This document shows, one piece after another, positions 15,303-27,187 of a stretch of DNA of 64,000 nucleotides. Each line of letters starts with the position of its first letter. The stretch's first letter is position 1. Position numbers and translations under genes: made by a program. The notes beneath the pieces were generated by a model. The model searched no databases. It was given only the letters and a program-made list of their open reading frames with translations, and was not told the DNA's origin. Source of the DNA: Mycolicibacterium iranicum (lineage in GTDB: Bacteria > Actinomycetota > Actinomycetes > Mycobacteriales > Mycobacteriaceae); NCBI RefSeq assembly GCF_014190915.1, contig NZ_JACHVU010000001.1:496001-560000 (forward strand), in the 5' to 3' direction.

Positions 15303-16403
15303 ATGAACGCTGACAGCGGTCCCGGTCTGCGCTCTCTGCAGTCGACCGTTGCGCGGTGGTGGCGTCAACCCGACCAGTTCGAATGGCTCACCGGCTATCT
15401 GCGGGCCCGGGAGTTGGGGCTGGCGACGCGGGTGTTGATGACTCTGATGTCAGGCGCGGTGATACTTCTGCCGGCAAGCCTGCTGACTTTGCCCCACTTC
15501 ACGCCGGCGGCGGTGCTGGTCAGCATCCTCGCCACGCTCACCGGGACGACGTACGCGGTGCTGTGGTGGCGCAGCTGGCCCACCCGCATCCAGTCGTTGT
15601 CGATGGCCGTGGTCACCGGTGGCCTGGTCGCCGTCGTCACGCTGCTGCAACCCGAGCCGGTCTTCGCCCTGATGGGCTGCACTGCGCTGGCCCTGGTCGG
15701 CGGTTACATGGCGTTCTTCCACAACATCAAAGCCGTCACCTACACCGTCGCGTTGGCGGTGGTCGCCGGCGCAGCGTGCGCGTCACGACTGATCGACGAC
15801 CACACGGCGATCGCCGTGGTGGGGTTCTGTCTGGTTCTCGAACTCAATGTGGCCTTCCCCCTGTCGATCCAGGCGGTGGTACGCACGCTGGGCGCCGACG
15901 TCGTGCGCTCCGACCACGACCCGTTGACCGGGTTGTTGAACCGCCGCGCGTTCTACGAACGGGCCACGACGCTGTTGACCGCACCGTTCGACGATGTGCA
16001 CCTGCTGGTGGTGATGATCGACCTCGACAAGTTCAAGACGCTCAACGACACCTACGGTCACATCGCCGGCGACCAGGCCCTGGCCTCCGTCGGCTGGACT
16101 CTGCGCCAGGCCAGCACCGCTGCCGCCATCATCGGCCGCTTCGGCGGCGAGGAGTTCATCGTCATCGACGCGCTGCCCCACGACGCGGCCTGCGCATTGC
16201 CTCAGCGGCTGTGTGAGGCGATCGCCGACCTGCCGCACCCCGTCACCGCCAGCGTGGGCGCCGCCGTCGTGCGCTGGAGTGGTGTCGCCGACCCTCCCGC
16301 AGCGATAGAGGCCCTCATTCGGGCCGCCGACACCGCCATGTACACCGCCAAGAAGAACGGCGGCAATCAAACCCACTTCTGCACACCCGCACCGTCCTTC
16401 TGA
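15303..16403 (+). CDS. Membrane-bound GGDEF-domain protein (probable diguanylate cyclase)
   Basis: A 366-residue protein with about six N-terminal transmembrane helices (residues about 40-200) and a C-terminal GGDEF domain (about 205-360). The signature is intact as GGEEF, preceded by DHDPLTGLLNRRAFYE and DLDKFKTLNDTYGHIAGD, so cyclic di-GMP synthesis from two GTP is expected. The usual RxxD inhibitory site five residues before the signature is not seen (the segment reads STAAAIIGRFGGEEF), so product inhibition may be absent. The start at 15303 follows AGGGGG. The membrane part has no named sensor domain that I recognise. It is not part of the Mtb oriC neighbourhood. Confidence 0.85.
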   Translation: MNADSGPGLRSLQSTVARWWRQPDQFEWLTGYLRARELGLATRVLMTLMSGAVILLPASLLTLPHFTPAAVLVSILATLTGTTYAVLWWRSWPTRIQSLSMAVVTGGLVAVVTLLQPEPVFALMGCTALALVGGYMAFFHNIKAVTYTVALAVVAGAACASRLIDDHTAIAVVGFCLVLELNVAFPLSIQAVVRTLGADVVRSDHDPLTGLLNRRAFYERATTLLTAPFDDVHLLVVMIDLDKFKTLNDTYGHIAGDQALASVGWTLRQASTAAAIIGRFGGEEFIVIDALPHDAACALPQRLCEAIADLPHPVTASVGAAVVRWSGVADPPAAIEALIRAADTAMYTAKKNGGNQTHFCTPAPSF

Positions 16404-16460
16404 CCGCGGGAGCCCGACCCCACCGGAGGCGGGGGAGAAGACGGCGCCTGCCAGCAGAAC

Positions 16461-16490
16461 AGGCCAGACCGGAAACGGTCTGACCTGTTT
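16461..16490. terminator. Bidirectional hairpin between the GGDEF gene and tRNA-Ala
   Basis: The inverted repeat AGGCCAGACCG-GAAA-CGGTCTGACCT (one C/A mismatch in an 11-bp stem) is followed by TGTTTGTTG on the plus strand. It sits between the 3' ends of the GGDEF gene and the minus-strand tRNA-Ala. Confidence 0.65.
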
Positions 16491-16498
16491 GTTGATTG

Positions 16499-16571
16499 TG
16501 GAGCCTAGGAGATTCGAACTCCTGACATCTGCCTTGCAAAGGCAGCGCTCTACCAACTGAGCTAAGGCCCC
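16499..16571 (-). tRNA. tRNA-Ala (anticodon TGC)
   Basis: The minus strand begins GGGGCCTTAGCTCAGTTGG and folds as a standard 73-nt cloverleaf. The anticodon loop is CTTTGCAAA, the T-arm is GGAGTTCGAATCTCC, and the acceptor stem GGGGCCT/AGGCTCC has one G-U pair. CCA is not encoded. Its place next to tRNA-Ile downstream of gyrA is conserved in mycobacteria. Confidence 0.97.
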
Positions 16572-16574
16572 TCG

Positions 16575-16682
16575 TCAGGTATCGGTCGCTGTGTGCCATA
16601 CCTCGGGGCCGTGCTGGGTTCGCCACACGACCACCGCGATCGCCGCCGCGCATCCCGCGGCGACCAGAAGCACCTGCTTCAT
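16575..16682 (-). CDS. Tiny DLW-39-like membrane protein between two tRNAs
   Basis: A 35-residue ORF, MKQVLLVAAGCAAAIAVVVW followed by RTQHGPEVWHTATDT. It has one predicted transmembrane helix and a short C-terminal tail. It resembles the actinobacterial DLW-39 family, tiny proteins found beside the tRNA-Ile/tRNA-Ala pair near gyrA whose tails carry a DLW-like motif and end in ATD; here the motif reads EVWHTATD. The ATG at 16682 has AAGG about 9 bases upstream. The stop lies 3 bases from tRNA-Ala. Function is unknown. Confidence 0.6.
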   Translation of the reverse strand: MKQVLLVAAGCAAAIAVVVWRTQHGPEVWHTATDT

Positions 16683-16699
16683 CGATGCGTACCTTTCCG

Positions 16700-16773
16700 T
16701 GGGGCTAGGAGGACTCGAACCTCCGACCTCTTCGTTATCAGCGAAGCGCTCTAACCGCCTGAGCTATAGCCCC
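16700..16773 (-). tRNA. tRNA-Ile (anticodon GAT)
   Basis: A 74-nt cloverleaf on the minus strand begins GGGGCTATAGCTCAGGCGG. The anticodon loop is CTGATAA, the T-arm is GGAGGTTCGAGTCCTCC, and the acceptor stem GGGGCTA/TAGCCCC is perfect. No CCA is encoded. It lies downstream of the gyrA-DUF3566 transcript, as in Mtb. Confidence 0.97.
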
Positions 16774-16844
16774 GTTCAACCGCACGGGCCGAGCGACGAG
16801 ATTACCGCACCGGCATCCCGTCTCCCAAACCGGAAGGCCGGAGG

Positions 16845-17855
16845 TCAGTCCCGGTCGGCCAGGGTGACCTCGACACCACCCACCAGGTCGGTGGTGAGGT
16901 TGTAGATGAACGCACCGAGCGTGGCACCGGCGGTCATCAGCACGATGTTCACCAGGCCGATCAGCGCAGCCCCGCCGAAGATGGTGCCGCTGGACACCAA
17001 CTCGCCGCCGGAGCTGCCGCTGGCGCTGGTCAGGAGGTCCCCGACGTTGCTGTTGAGCTTGCTCCACACACCCATGCCGCCGAGGACGAGGTACAGGAAC
17101 GCGACCGCGATCATCCAGACGAAGAACAGCACCACCGAGAGCAGCAGGGACACCTTGAGCATGCTCCAGGGGTCCACGCGCCGGATCTGCATGCTCGCGC
17201 GGACCGGGCCCTTGTGCTGGCGCGTGGCGACGTGCACCGCCCGGTTGCCGGCCGACGGCGTGCCTTTCGCGGGCGCCTTGGTGGCCGCGTCGGGCTGGGG
17301 ACGTTCCAGCGGCTTGCGCTGCTGCTGCGGCGGGCGGGGGACAGGACCGGACAGGTCGGGGATCTCGCTGGCGTAGGAGACGCCCTGCTCGGACCGCCGG
17401 CCCGCGTCGGGACGGATGCTGTCGGCGCGCACGACGTCGGTCCGGTCGTTGCGTGGGCCGGGCTCACTGCGAGGTGGCTCGTTGCGAGGGCCGGGCTCAC
17501 TGCGGGGCGGCTCGCTCCGAGGGCCAGGCTCGTTCCGGGGGCCGGGCTCACTGCGGGGCGGCTCGTTCCGCGGACCGGGCTCACTGCGCGGGCCGGGCTC
17601 GGCGTCGGTCGGCCGCGCCGGTGCCGACCCGCCCGCCATGAACCGGTTCAGGCGGTCATCCAGACCCGCCTGGCCCCCGTCCCGGGCAGGCTCCGGGCGC
17701 GCCGCCTCGGGGGCCGCATGCTGCCTGGCCCGACCGGCGGGCCCGCGCTGCCACGGAGGCAGGTCGCCGGAGCCCTGGGCCGCGGCGCCCGCGCCGTTGG
17801 CCGGGCTCGACCCCTCGCCTGAGCGCGTCGATCCCGGCTCTGTCGGTGAGCTCAC
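16845..17855 (-). CDS. DUF3566 membrane protein with proline/glutamate repeat (Rv0007 equivalent)
   Basis: A 336-residue protein. The first two thirds are low-complexity and disordered, and include [15 protein letters not shown] tandem repeats (residues 86-137). The last third is a DUF3566 domain with two transmembrane helices (about 235-258 and 300-325). The GTG start follows the gyrA stop codon directly (TAG then GTG), with GGAG inside the end of gyrA, so it is the third gene of the gyrB-gyrA operon. Function is unestablished. The C-terminal core, including [17 protein letters not shown], is the conserved part. Confidence 0.88.
   Translation of the reverse strand: MSSPTEPGSTRSGEGSSPANGAGAAAQGSGDLPPWQRGPAGRARQHAAPEAARPEPARDGGQAGLDDRLNRFMAGGSAPARPTDAEPGPRSEPGPRNEPPRSEPGPRNEPGPRSEPPRSEPGPRNEPPRSEPGPRNDRTDVVRADSIRPDAGRRSEQGVSYASEIPDLSGPVPRPPQQQRKPLERPQPDAATKAPAKGTPSAGNRAVHVATRQHKGPVRASMQIRRVDPWSMLKVSLLLSVVLFFVWMIAVAFLYLVLGGMGVWSKLNSNVGDLLTSASGSSGGELVSSGTIFGGAALIGLVNIVLMTAGATLGAFIYNLTTDLVGGVEVTLADRD
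17445..17600 (-). repeat. In-frame repeats encoding [15 protein letters not shown] units
   Basis: Imperfect tandem units of about 18-33 bp encode alternating (R)SEPGPRNEP(P) blocks over 52 residues in the disordered region of the DUF3566 protein. On the plus strand they appear as repeated GGGCCGGGCTC and GGCTCGTTC modules. Copy number is likely variable between strains (inference). Confidence 0.8.
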
Positions 17856-20381
17856 CTACGACTCCTCACTCGTCGCGTCGGGGTCGGTGTTGACCTCGTC
17901 CGTGCTGTCGCCGGCTTCGGCGTTCCGCGCGATCGCGATCAGTGTGTCGCCCTCGCCCAGGTTCATCAACCGGACGCCCTTGGTCTGACGCCCTGCCTTG
18001 CGCACCTGCCGCGCCCCGGTCCGGATGACTCCGCCACCGGAGGTGATCGCGTACAGCTCGGTGTCGTCGTCGACGATCAACGCTCCGACCAGCGTGCCAC
18101 GCCGCTTGTCGAACTGGATCGTCAGCACCCCCTTGCCGCCGCGGCCCTGCACCGGATACTCCTCGATGGCGGTGCGCTTGGCGTAGCCGCCGGAGGTGGC
18201 GACGAGCAGATAGGTGTCCTCGCGGACGACGTTGAGTGACAGCAGCGCATCGTCTGCGTTGAACCGCATGCCCTGCACACCCGAGGTCGCCCGGCCCATC
18301 GGCCGCAACGCCTCATCGGTCGCCGAGAACCGGATCGACTGCCCGTTCGCCGACACCAGCAGCAGGTCGTTGTCCGACGAACACAGCACCGCGCCGACCA
18401 GTTCGTCGCCGTCACGGAGGTTGACCGCGACGATGCCGCCGGAACGGTTGGAGTCGAAGTCGACCAGACGTGACTTCTTCACCAGGCCGTTGCGCGTCGC
18501 CAGCACCAGGTACGGCGCGTCCTCGTAGGTCTTGAGCTGGATGACCTGCGCGATGCGCTCTTCGGGCTGGAACGCCAGCAGGTTGGCCACGTGCTGACCG
18601 CGGGCCGTGCGCGACGCTTCGGGCAGTTCGTAGGCCTTGGCGCGGTAGACCCGGCCCTGTGTGGTGAAGAACAGGATCCAGTCGTGGGTCGAGCAGACGA
18701 AGAAGTGGTTGACGATGTCGTCCTGCTTGAGCCCCGCGCCCTGCACACCCTTGCCGCCGCGCTTCTGACTGCGGTACAGGTCGGACTTGGTCCGCTTGGC
18801 GTAGCCGGTCTCGGTGATCGTGACGACCACCTCTTCGCGGGCGATGAGGTCCTCGTCGGCGACATCGCCGTCGGCCGGGATGATCCGGGTGCGACGGTCG
18901 TCGCCGTACTTGTCGACGATCTCCTTGAGCTCGTCGTGCACGATGGCGCGCTGCCGTTCCGGCTTGGCCAGGATGTCCTCGAGGTCGGCGATCTCGGCCT
19001 CGATCTTGGCCAGATCATCGACGATGCGCTGACGCTCCAGGGCGGCGAGGCGACGCAGCTGCATGTCCAGGATCGCCTGGGCCTGGATCTCGTCGATGTC
19101 GAGCAGCTCGATCAGGCCGCTGCGGGCGATCTCCACGGTCTGCGACGCACGGATGAGGGCGATGACCTCGTCGAGCGCGTCGAGCGCCTTGACCAGACCG
19201 CGCAGGATGTGGGCCCGCTCGTTGGCCTTGCGCAACCGGTAGGTGGTGCGCCGGACGATGACTTCCAACTGATGGTTGACGTAGTACCGGATCAGCTGGT
19301 CCAGCCGCAGGGTGCGCGGCACCCCGTCGACGATCGCCAGCATGTTGGCGCCGAAGCTGGTCTGCAGCTGGGTGTGCTTGTAGAGGTTGTTCAGCACCAC
19401 CTTGGCCACGGCGTCGCGCTTGATCTCCACCACGATGCGCAGGCCGACGCGGTCGCTGGACTGGTCCTCGATGTTCGAGATGCCGGTCAGCTTGCCGTCG
19501 CGCACCTGCTCGGCGATTGAGGTGATGAAGTTGTCGTGGTTGACCTGGTAGGGCAACTCGGTGATCACCAGTGAGGTGCGCCCGCGCGAATCCTCTTCGA
19601 TCTCCACGACACCACGCATGCGGATCGAGCCGCGCCCGGTCTTGTAGGTGTCCTCGATGCCCTGCGATCCGACGATCAGGCCGTGCGTCGGGAAGTCGGG
19701 CCCCTTGACCCGGGACATCACCGCTTCGCAGGTGGCTTCCTCGTCGGCCTCGTGGTTGTCCAGACACCAGTAGACGGCCTCGGCCAGCTCCCGCAGGTTG
19801 TGCGGCGGCATGTTGGTGGCCATGCCGACGGCGATACCGCCCGAGCCGTTGGCGAGCAGGTTCGGGAACCTGCTCGGCAGAACCGTCGGCTCCTGCACGC
19901 GGCCGTCGTAGTTCGGGATGAAATCGACTGTTTCCTCGTCGATTTCGCGCAGCATCTCCATCGCCAACGGAGTCAGCCGCGCCTCGGTGTAGCGCATCGC
20001 GGCCGGCGGATCGTTGCCCGGTGAACCGAAGTTGCCCTGACCGTCGACCAGCGGATAGCGCAGCGACCACGGCTGGGCCATCCGGACCAGGGTGTCGTAG
20101 ATCGACGAGTCGCCGTGGGGGTGGTAGTTGCCCATCGTCTCGGCAACCGAGCGTGCGGATTTCGCGTGTCCGCGGTCCGGACGGAAGCCGGAGTCGAACA
20201 TCGCGTAGAGCACTCGGCGGTGCACGGGCTTGAGGCCGTCGCGGACCTCGGGGAGCGCGCGGCCCACGATGACGCTCATCGCGTAATCGATGTAGCTGCG
20301 CTGCATCTCCTGCTGGATGTCGACCGGCTCGATCCGGTCGCCGGCGTCGTCCCCGGTCGGGGGCAGCGTGGTGTCAGTCAT
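17856..20381 (-). CDS. gyrA: DNA gyrase subunit A
   Basis: An 841-residue breakage-reunion subunit of DNA gyrase, full length for mycobacteria. The active-site tyrosine is Tyr131 in [10 protein letters not shown] (Mtb Tyr129). The quinolone-resistance-determining region reads [10 protein letters not shown], with Ser92 at the position that is Ala90 in Mtb, and Asp96 at Mtb Asp94. The C-terminal beta-pinwheel carries the GyrA box QKRGGKG. The ATG at 20381 lies 32 bases after gyrB. The gene is co-directional with replication leaving oriC and is followed immediately by the DUF3566 gene. Confidence 0.98.
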   Translation of the reverse strand: MTDTTLPPTGDDAGDRIEPVDIQQEMQRSYIDYAMSVIVGRALPEVRDGLKPVHRRVLYAMFDSGFRPDRGHAKSARSVAETMGNYHPHGDSSIYDTLVRMAQPWSLRYPLVDGQGNFGSPGNDPPAAMRYTEARLTPLAMEMLREIDEETVDFIPNYDGRVQEPTVLPSRFPNLLANGSGGIAVGMATNMPPHNLRELAEAVYWCLDNHEADEEATCEAVMSRVKGPDFPTHGLIVGSQGIEDTYKTGRGSIRMRGVVEIEEDSRGRTSLVITELPYQVNHDNFITSIAEQVRDGKLTGISNIEDQSSDRVGLRIVVEIKRDAVAKVVLNNLYKHTQLQTSFGANMLAIVDGVPRTLRLDQLIRYYVNHQLEVIVRRTTYRLRKANERAHILRGLVKALDALDEVIALIRASQTVEIARSGLIELLDIDEIQAQAILDMQLRRLAALERQRIVDDLAKIEAEIADLEDILAKPERQRAIVHDELKEIVDKYGDDRRTRIIPADGDVADEDLIAREEVVVTITETGYAKRTKSDLYRSQKRGGKGVQGAGLKQDDIVNHFFVCSTHDWILFFTTQGRVYRAKAYELPEASRTARGQHVANLLAFQPEERIAQVIQLKTYEDAPYLVLATRNGLVKKSRLVDFDSNRSGGIVAVNLRDGDELVGAVLCSSDNDLLLVSANGQSIRFSATDEALRPMGRATSGVQGMRFNADDALLSLNVVREDTYLLVATSGGYAKRTAIEEYPVQGRGGKGVLTIQFDKRRGTLVGALIVDDDTELYAITSGGGVIRTGARQVRKAGRQTKGVRLMNLGEGDTLIAIARNAEAGDSTDEVNTDPDATSEES

Positions 20382-20413
20382 GCAGTTGTCCTATACGTTT
20401 CGGCTGGACGGCA

Positions 20414-22672
<2,259 letters not shown>

Positions 22673-23227
22673 TCAGCCGTAGGTGTCACGCGGACCGCGT
22701 CCGCGCACGCTGTACGGACCCTTGCGCCACGAGGGACCGATCGGACCGACGATCTTCAGAGAGGTGACCACGCCGTCGCCGACGGCCGCGGCGATCTTGG
22801 CCAGGATCTGTGCCTGCACCATCCGTAGCTGGGTGGCCCACGCGGTCGACTCCGCGGACACCGTCAGCACGCCTTCGTTCAGCGTGGTCGGCGCCGCGTG
22901 CGCGGCGATCTGCTCACCCACCACCGCAGTCCACCGGCCGAACACCGCACCCTCGGCGACGCGCGGCGACCATCCGCGCGTTCGCGCGAGGTCGTTGGTC
23001 AGAGCACCGAACAGTTGGGGATCCCTGCTGTCGGGTCCCGGCCCGGACCAGCGCCGCCGCCCGCTGCCGGCGACCCGGCGCGGAGCAGGGGACTGGCGGC
23101 CCCGGCCGACGTTCTTGCCCTGCTGGCGCGCCGCACCCCGGGCCTCCTCCAGGGTTCGACGGACCAGATCCATCCCCTTGAGGCCCTCGAGGTGGGCGGG
23201 TGGCCCGACGGTTTCGTCATCGGTCAT
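22673..23227 (-). CDS. dciA: DciA-type helicase loader (DUF721, Rv0004 equivalent)
   Basis: A 184-residue protein with a basic, disordered N-terminal part and a C-terminal DUF721/DciA domain (about residues 75-160) containing [15 protein letters not shown] and TAWATQLRM. In mycobacteria the homologue binds the replicative helicase and is needed for replication. Its ATG overlaps the recF stop by 4 bases, placing it in the dnaN-gnd-recF-dciA cluster. The family assignment rests on domain sequence and locus. Confidence 0.9.
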   Translation of the reverse strand: MTDDETVGPPAHLEGLKGMDLVRRTLEEARGAARQQGKNVGRGRQSPAPRRVAGSGRRRWSGPGPDSRDPQLFGALTNDLARTRGWSPRVAEGAVFGRWTAVVGEQIAAHAAPTTLNEGVLTVSAESTAWATQLRMVQAQILAKIAAAVGDGVVTSLKIVGPIGPSWRKGPYSVRGRGPRDTYG

Positions 23228-24384
23228 GACCGCACCACCGAAATCCTTCCCGAATCGCTGTCCTGCATCGTGATCTCGACCAGTGTCGCGTCCCAGTCGG
23301 TCGGAATGTCCTCGTGCACAGCCGCGGTCACCAGGACCTGCTCGGCAGAGGCGGCCACCTGGGCGAGCGCCTGCCGGCGCGCACTGTCGAGCTCGGCGAA
23401 GACGTCGTCGAGCAGCAGCACCGGGTCGCTTCCCTCCGCACGCAACAGTTCGTAGGCCGCCAGCCGCAGGGCCAGTGCCATCGACCAGGATTCACCGTGG
23501 CTGGCGAACCCCTTGGCGGGCTGGTCGCCGAGCCGCAACTCCAGATCGTCGCGGTGGGGTCCGACGAGGCACACCCCCCGATCGAGCTCGGCGTCGCGCC
23601 GCCGTATCAGAGCGTCCAGCAGGGCGGTCTCGAACAACTCCACGTCGCAGTTTCCCACGGCTGCTTCGGTTTCTACGGCTTCCACACTACTGCGGTAGCG
23701 GATCGACGCCGGCCGTGACGCCGGGGCCAGCAACTGGTAAGCCTTCTCGACCTCGGGCGCCAGTTCACTGACCAGGTCGACGCGCGCGGCGATGAGCTGT
23801 GCGCCGTGCGCGGCGAGATGACCGTCCCAGACGTCGAGTGTCTCGAGCGCACCGCGATCGCCCCGGTACCTCGCCGCCGACGCGGTCTTCAGCAGCGCCG
23901 TCCGTTGGCGCACCACCTTGTCGTAATCCGAACGGACAGCGGCGATCCGGGGTCGCCGGGTGGTGGCGAGCTCGTCGAGGTAGCGGCGACGCTCGCTCGG
24001 ATCGCCGCGCACGAGCGCCAGATCTTCGGGAGCGAACAGCACCGCGCGCAGCACGCCGAGAATCTCGCGCGCCGAACGCACCGGGGACCGGTTCAGCCGC
24101 GCCTTGTTGGCCCGCCCGGACGTGATGTCGAGATCGACGGCCAGCTCGCGGCCCTCGTTGACGACGATGGTCGACACGACCGCACGCTCGGCGCCGGAGC
24201 GGATCAGCGGCGCGTCGGATGACACCCGGTGCGATCCCAGTGTCGACGAATACCACAGGGCCTCAACCAAATTCGTCTTGCCGAAACCGTTGGATCCGAC
24301 GAACACCGTGCGTCCGGGCGCCAGCTCGAGCTCGACCCGGGCCCAGGACCGGAAGTCGGTCAGCGCGAGGTGACGTACATACAC
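23224..24384 (-). CDS. recF: DNA replication and repair protein RecF
   Basis: A 386-residue SMC-like ATPase that helps load RecA at single-strand gaps. It shows Walker A ([14 protein letters not shown], with Ser where Pro is usual), the [10 protein letters not shown] block and Walker B ([12 protein letters not shown]). The GTG at 24384 ([14 protein letters not shown]) has GGGGTGA 4 bases upstream and matches Mtb RecF in length; the frame is open back to a GTG at 24411, but that would overlap gnd by 14 bases. The stop overlaps the dciA start. Confidence 0.95.
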   Translation of the reverse strand: MYVRHLALTDFRSWARVELELAPGRTVFVGSNGFGKTNLVEALWYSSTLGSHRVSSDAPLIRSGAERAVVSTIVVNEGRELAVDLDITSGRANKARLNRSPVRSAREILGVLRAVLFAPEDLALVRGDPSERRRYLDELATTRRPRIAAVRSDYDKVVRQRTALLKTASAARYRGDRGALETLDVWDGHLAAHGAQLIAARVDLVSELAPEVEKAYQLLAPASRPASIRYRSSVEAVETEAAVGNCDVELFETALLDALIRRRDAELDRGVCLVGPHRDDLELRLGDQPAKGFASHGESWSMALALRLAAYELLRAEGSDPVLLLDDVFAELDSARRQALAQVAASAEQVLVTAAVHEDIPTDWDATLVEITMQDSDSGRISVVRS

Positions 24385-24397
24385 AAAGTCACCCCGG

Positions 24398-25291
24398 TCA
24401 GCCCGACTCACTCACTCGTTTGACGGCGTGCCCGCCGAATTGGTTGCGCAATGCCGCGACGGCCTTCATGGTCGGCGATTCGTCCTGGCGGGACAGGAAC
24501 CTGGCGAACAACGAAGCCGCGATGCCTGGCACAGGTACCCGCAGCCTGATCGCCTCCTCGACGGTCCAGCGGCCCTCACCGGAATCCTCTGTGTAGCCGC
24601 TGATTTCAGCGAGCTGCGGATCTTCCTTGAGCGCCTTCGCCAGCAGCTGCTGCAGCCACGACCGCACGACGGTGCCGTTGGTCCAGGCCTGGTACACCGC
24701 TTGCGGGTCCTTGACCAGCTCCTCGGCCGCGAGCATCTCGTACCCCTCGGCGTAGGCCGTCATCAGCGCGTACTCGATGCCGTTGTGCACCATCTTCGCG
24801 AAGTGACCCGCGCCGACCGGGCCGACGTGGACGAATCCGTCTTCACGGGGACCAGGCGGGCGCAGGGTCTCGAAAATCGGCATCGCGCGTTCGACGTCGG
24901 CGTCGCTGCCGCCGACCATGAGCCCGTAGCCTTCGCTCAGACCCCAGATGCCGCCGGAGACGCCGGCATCGATGAACGCAACGCCCTTCTCCGCCAACAA
25001 CTTCGCGTGGGGAGCGTCCTCGGTGTAGCGCGAGTTACCGCCGTCGATCACCAGATCGCCCTCGCCGAGGACCTCGGCCAGCGCCGTGATCGTGCTCTCC
25101 GTGACAGTGCCCGACGGCACCATCACCCACACCACGCGCGGAGACTCGAGCCGTTCGGCCAGCTCCTCGAGGGAGGCCACATCGGAGACCTCGGGCCGCG
25201 GGTCGTAACCCACCACCTCATGGCCACCGTCGCGCAGACGCGAGCGCATGTTGAAACCCATCTTGCCGAGACCGATCAGACCCAGCTGCAT
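24398..25291 (-). CDS. gnd: 6-phosphogluconate dehydrogenase, decarboxylating (short GntZ/YqeC-type)
   Basis: A 297-residue dehydrogenase of the short, tetrameric class. It oxidises 6-phosphogluconate to ribulose 5-phosphate and CO2, probably with NAD. It shows the Rossmann motif [12 protein letters not shown], the substrate segment [21 protein letters not shown] and the catalytic [15 protein letters not shown] (Lys and Asn). A gnd gene between dnaN and recF is typical of fast-growing mycobacteria such as M. smegmatis and is absent from this place in Mtb. It begins 31 bases after dnaN. Confidence 0.94.
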   Translation of the reverse strand: MQLGLIGLGKMGFNMRSRLRDGGHEVVGYDPRPEVSDVASLEELAERLESPRVVWVMVPSGTVTESTITALAEVLGEGDLVIDGGNSRYTEDAPHAKLLAEKGVAFIDAGVSGGIWGLSEGYGLMVGGSDADVERAMPIFETLRPPGPREDGFVHVGPVGAGHFAKMVHNGIEYALMTAYAEGYEMLAAEELVKDPQAVYQAWTNGTVVRSWLQQLLAKALKEDPQLAEISGYTEDSGEGRWTVEEAIRLRVPVPGIAASLFARFLSRQDESPTMKAVAALRNQFGGHAVKRVSESG

Positions 25292-25322
25292 GTCAGCGCC
25301 CCTCCTCGTGTCGAACGACCGG

Positions 25323-26519
25323 TCAGCCTGGGAGACGCACCGGCATCAACAGATATACGTAATCGGTGTTGGCGGCCGGGAACGGTCCGCTTGCCCCCGC
25401 GCCCCCATCATCCTCGCCCGCCGGACGCAGAACCGCCGGGCGGCTGGGGGTGGTGAAGCCGAACGTGACCCGATCGGCGTGCAGTGAGCCGAGCCCGTCG
25501 GTCAGATACGTGGGGTTGAACGCAATGGTCAGCGGGTCGCCCGAGAACCGCACCTCGAGGTCTTCCTCCGCGCGGCCCACATCGTCGGCGCCGGCGGACA
25601 ACCGCAGGACGTCGTCGGCGAACTCCATCCGGACCTGGGCGCCCCGGTCGGCCACCAGCGCCACGCGCTTGATGGCCTCGGTCAGCTCGGCGACCCCCAC
25701 GGTCGCGATCGCGGTGTGTTCGGTGGGCAGCAGCTGCCGGAACTTTGGGAATTCGGCGTCGAGCAGGCGGGTGGTGCTGCGCTTGCCCTTGCTGCGGATC
25801 CCGAGCAGGCCTTCCTTGCCGACGCTCGGGCCCTGCCCCAGGGACAGATGCACCTCGTTGCCGTCGGTGCCGGCCTTGGCGGCCTCGGCGAGTGTCTTGG
25901 CCGGGACGAGGACGGCGGCTTCCACCCCTGCGGCGCCGGTCGACCAGGTCAGCTCGCGCACGGCGAGGCGGAATCGGTCGGTGGCGGCCAAAACGACCTT
26001 CTCGCCGCTGATCTCGACGCGGATGCCGGTGAGCATCGGCAGCGTGTCGTCACGACCGGCCGCGACCGCGACCTGTCCGATCGCCTCGGCGAACAGATCG
26101 GAGGACACCACCCCCGTCTCGTCGGGCAGCGTGGGCAGCGTCGGGTAGTCCTCGACGGCCATGGTGGGCAGCGAGAAGCGAGCGCTTCCGCAGGTCAGGG
26201 ACACCCTGGTGCCTTCGACGCTCACGTCGACCGGCTTGGCCGGCAGAGCGCGCACGATGTCCGAGAGTAGCCGGCCGGAGACCAAAACACTTCCGGGAGA
26301 GGCGATTTCGGCGGCGATCTGCACTTCGGCCGAGACCTCGTAGTCGAATCCGGAGACCGTCAGGCCCTCGTCGGATCCGGTGAGCAGCACACCGGCCAGG
26401 ACGGGCACCGTCGGCCGGGACGGCAGATTCCGGGCCACCCAGGCAACCGCGTCGGCGAAGTCTTCGCGAGCCAGCCGGAATTTCAGATCCGACAGACCAG
26501 CTGTTGTCGCCACGTTCAT
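25323..26519 (-). CDS. dnaN: DNA polymerase III beta subunit (sliding clamp)
   Basis: A 398-residue clamp with three repeated clamp folds. Recognisable blocks include [36 protein letters not shown] and the C-terminal [12 protein letters not shown]. The ATG at 26519 follows AAGGGA at 6 bases; an upstream in-frame start at 26537 adds only MHRRDA. It is transcribed away from dnaA across oriC. No irregularity was seen. Confidence 0.97.
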   Translation of the reverse strand: MNVATTAGLSDLKFRLAREDFADAVAWVARNLPSRPTVPVLAGVLLTGSDEGLTVSGFDYEVSAEVQIAAEIASPGSVLVSGRLLSDIVRALPAKPVDVSVEGTRVSLTCGSARFSLPTMAVEDYPTLPTLPDETGVVSSDLFAEAIGQVAVAAGRDDTLPMLTGIRVEISGEKVVLAATDRFRLAVRELTWSTGAAGVEAAVLVPAKTLAEAAKAGTDGNEVHLSLGQGPSVGKEGLLGIRSKGKRSTTRLLDAEFPKFRQLLPTEHTAIATVGVAELTEAIKRVALVADRGAQVRMEFADDVLRLSAGADDVGRAEEDLEVRFSGDPLTIAFNPTYLTDGLGSLHADRVTFGFTTPSRPAVLRPAGEDDGGAGASGPFPAANTDYVYLLMPVRLPG

Positions 26520-27187
26520 AGCGTCCCTTCGATGCACACCCAGACAAAGCAGTTACCAGCGGTTTTCCCGGACTGGCGCGGCGCGCCGCTCGGATGCGCT
26601 GCGACGGCCGGAACGGCTGTCGATGAACCACCGTAGAGCTTTCGGCTCCAACTTGAAAGCTAAACGATCCGGGTGACATGCAGGGCAGTTACGACGTGTC
26701 GGACCCGCTGAGTACAACTCTCCCCAGAGCTCTTCTTCTAGAAGAAAGAGATTGATAGATACAAGTATCAGTAATAGGCACTGTGCAGATTGGGGATGAC
26801 CGGGGCTCGTTGCAGGCCAGGGGGGATCCGGGCATGTGTGCACCTTGGGGATATCCGGCGGGCGGCTGCGGAGCAATTGGGGATGGATGCCCGGTTGGGG
26901 AATGGGTGTGCTGTCAGAGCCGGGTTGACCTCAGGTTGTGCACAGGCCCGTGCACACCGGTGGATGTGACCGATGGGACGACAGTGGCGCAAGATTTTTG
27001 GGATTTCGACGGCCGCGTCGCGCGACACGCGTGCGACACGCGCACGACGGTTGCTCGGTGAGAGGCCAAGAAATGACAGAGCGACGGCCCGGAGCGGGAC
27101 GCCAACCTGGGAAACGACCGGGGCCGGAGACACACGGGATGAGCACGGGCCCGCGCTGAGCCGCTGAGGCGTGCGAGAGGGGGGTGC
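26520..27187. other. Chromosomal replication origin oriC (dnaA-dnaN intergenic region)
   Basis: This 668-base gap has no credible gene. Mycobacterial origins lie between dnaA and dnaN. It contains an AT-richer stretch at 26731-26785 with two palindromes, TTCTTCTAGAAGAA at 26733-26746 and GATACAAGTATC at 26758-26769, a candidate unwinding element. Next come four TTGGGGA motifs at 26790, 26845, 26877 and 26895, whose complements (NNATCCCCA-like) resemble degenerate DnaA boxes. The best DnaA box is TTGTGCACA at 26936-26944. dnaN transcription must also start here. Confidence 0.9.

Noticed and set aside
17445..17600. Regular repeats that might suggest a CRISPR array
   Set aside because: Units are in frame, without unique spacers of constant length, and encode a protein repeat in the DUF3566 gene.
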